The notes under the pieces were generated by a model. The model was not told where the DNA came from. It saw nothing but the letters and a program-made list of their open reading frames with translations, and ran no database searches. A stretch of DNA of 5,838 nt from an uncultured Eubacteriaceae bacterium (GTDB lineage Bacteria > Bacillota > Clostridia > Eubacteriales > Eubacteriaceae), in NCBI GenBank assembly GCA_947625585.1, contig CANQOZ010000075.1, forward strand, positions 1 through 5,838, given 5' to 3'. The position numbers and the translations under genes are program-made. Shown piece by piece: positions 5,270-5,838 of the stretch. Numbering within the stretch: the stretch's first letter is position 1; each line of letters opens with the position of its first letter.

Positions 5270-5808
5270 ATTTGTAATTCAATCAACTTATGAGTGGTAT
5301 GTTCTCTGAAAAATAAGTGAAATAAATTAATTCGTAAAGTCTATGAAAGACAATTTTGCTTCTAAAACAGCTTCCTAAATGTCTAAATCAAAAAACAGTT
5401 ATTTTAAAAGATCTGTCTATTACGGGCATAGTTGGCCAAAATTCAACTTCAATAAATTTTAGAAGATACTATTCATTAGTAAATTGGAATACATAATATT
5501 TTAATCCTAAAATTCTACTACGATTCTTATTAAGATCTAACTGTTCTAAATCTATAAAATTGAAAAAATACCAATATAGATTAAGTCTGATCCTAAAATT
5601 CTTAAAAAAATTTTAAAATTTCTTGAAAAATTTATTCTAAAATCGTTGTCAATTTTAGAGAAATTTATAATGTAGTAAAATTTTTACCCTGACAGGAGCA
5701 AAGATAACATAGATTTTCTAATAAAAATTGAAGTAATCGTTTAAAACTTGCTAAAATCTCATATTTTTGCTGTTTTTCTCCTAAATTCGCTTTATGAATT
5801 TACATTTC
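5270..5808. other. AT-rich stretch without a supported gene
   Basis: About 540 bases with no convincing gene on either strand. One 27-codon frame (5379-5462, plus) has no ribosome binding site. An AGGAG at 5695-5699 is followed by no usable start codon. A moderate promoter-like pair, TTGAAG (5728-5733) and TGC-TAAAAT (TAAAAT at 5752-5757), has 18-bp spacing and may be a second, weaker start upstream of the edge promoter. The rest is runs of A and T plus short repeats of a TCCTAAAATTC-like word. Confidence 0.55.
5504..5602. repeat. Two copies of a 13-bp word in the right non-coding stretch
   Basis: ATCCTAAAATTCT occurs at 5504-5516 and 5590-5602, 86 bases apart, and a shorter relative TCCTAAATTC occurs near 5779-5788. 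All face the same way and lie upstream of the edge promoter. They could be a binding-site repeat for a regulator of the next gene, but in such AT-rich sequence chance is a strong alternative. Confidence 0.3.
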
Positions 5809-5837
5809 TTGACTTTTTGGGCCCAAATCACTATAAT
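5809..5837 (+). promoter_or_regulatory. Near-consensus sigma-A promoter reading out of the window
   Basis: TTGACT (5809-5814) and a perfect TATAAT (5832-5837) are separated by exactly 17 bp, so only one base differs from the housekeeping consensus. The spacer contains TTTGGGCCCAAA (5816-5827), a perfect 12-bp palindrome that stands out in this AT-rich stretch and lies where a repressor would block RNA polymerase. The gene it drives is beyond the right edge. Confidence 0.75.
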
Positions 5838-5838
5838 A

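Noticed and set aside
5432..5439. TTGGCCAA palindrome as a second copy of the edge-promoter operator
   Set aside because: It shares only the general symmetry, lacks the GGGCCC core, and eight bases can arise by chance.
5379..5462. A 27-codon plus-strand frame, MSKSKNSYFKRSVYYGHSW...
   Set aside because: There is no ribosome binding site or promoter, and no family is recognised. The aromatic, basic composition is mildly unusual but not enough to call a gene.
5646..5671. TTGTCA and TATAAT as a promoter
   Set aside because: The spacing is only 14 bp, too short for a normal sigma-A promoter, and no gene follows despite an AGGAG at 5695-5699.

Overview
The window looks like DNA of a low-GC Gram-positive bacterium (Bacillota). 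Three things point there: GGAGG-type ribosome binding sites, intrinsic terminators (hairpin plus T-run), and sigma-A-like promoters, including a near-consensus TTGACT-17-TATAAT at the right edge. No genus can be named from the sequence alone. By eye the window has two compositional halves: roughly 40% GC up to about position 2000, and below about 30% GC after it.

The left part (1-1989, all minus strand, read right to left) is the end of a phage or prophage tail module. Two small proteins (136 and 87 aa) share a modular layout and nearly the same C-terminal motif. An overlapping 150-aa coiled-coil protein follows. Next is a 218-aa zinc-ribbon/one-helix/DUF4352-like membrane protein with its own extended -10 promoter and its own terminator, which is the layout of a phage 'moron'. 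Last is the first 16 codons of a hydrophobic protein, possibly a holin, cut by the window edge. An intrinsic terminator also separates the first two tail genes. No phage gene is visible to the right of 1989, where tail genes would be expected. The phage segment therefore ends there through truncation, rearrangement or an assembly join.

The right part (about 2030-5838, plus strand) is AT-rich, host-like accessory DNA. It holds a GyrI-like small-molecule-binding protein gene broken by one apparent base loss in an A-run, followed by a nested inverted repeat and a terminator. After about 520 bp without a supported gene comes a 597-aa protein that fuses a complete MATE-type multidrug transporter to a C-terminal RsbW/SpoIIAB-like histidine-kinase-type ATPase domain, with its own terminator. 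Another roughly 540 bp of AT-rich non-coding DNA ends in a strong promoter that fires out of the window; its spacer holds a perfect 12-bp palindrome.

The GyrI-like protein (small-molecule binding) and the MATE pump (drug or metabolite export) could serve a common xenobiotic response, but each has its own terminator and the first is broken as sequenced. The MATE-ATPase fusion and the self-contained phage cargo gene are the most interesting items.
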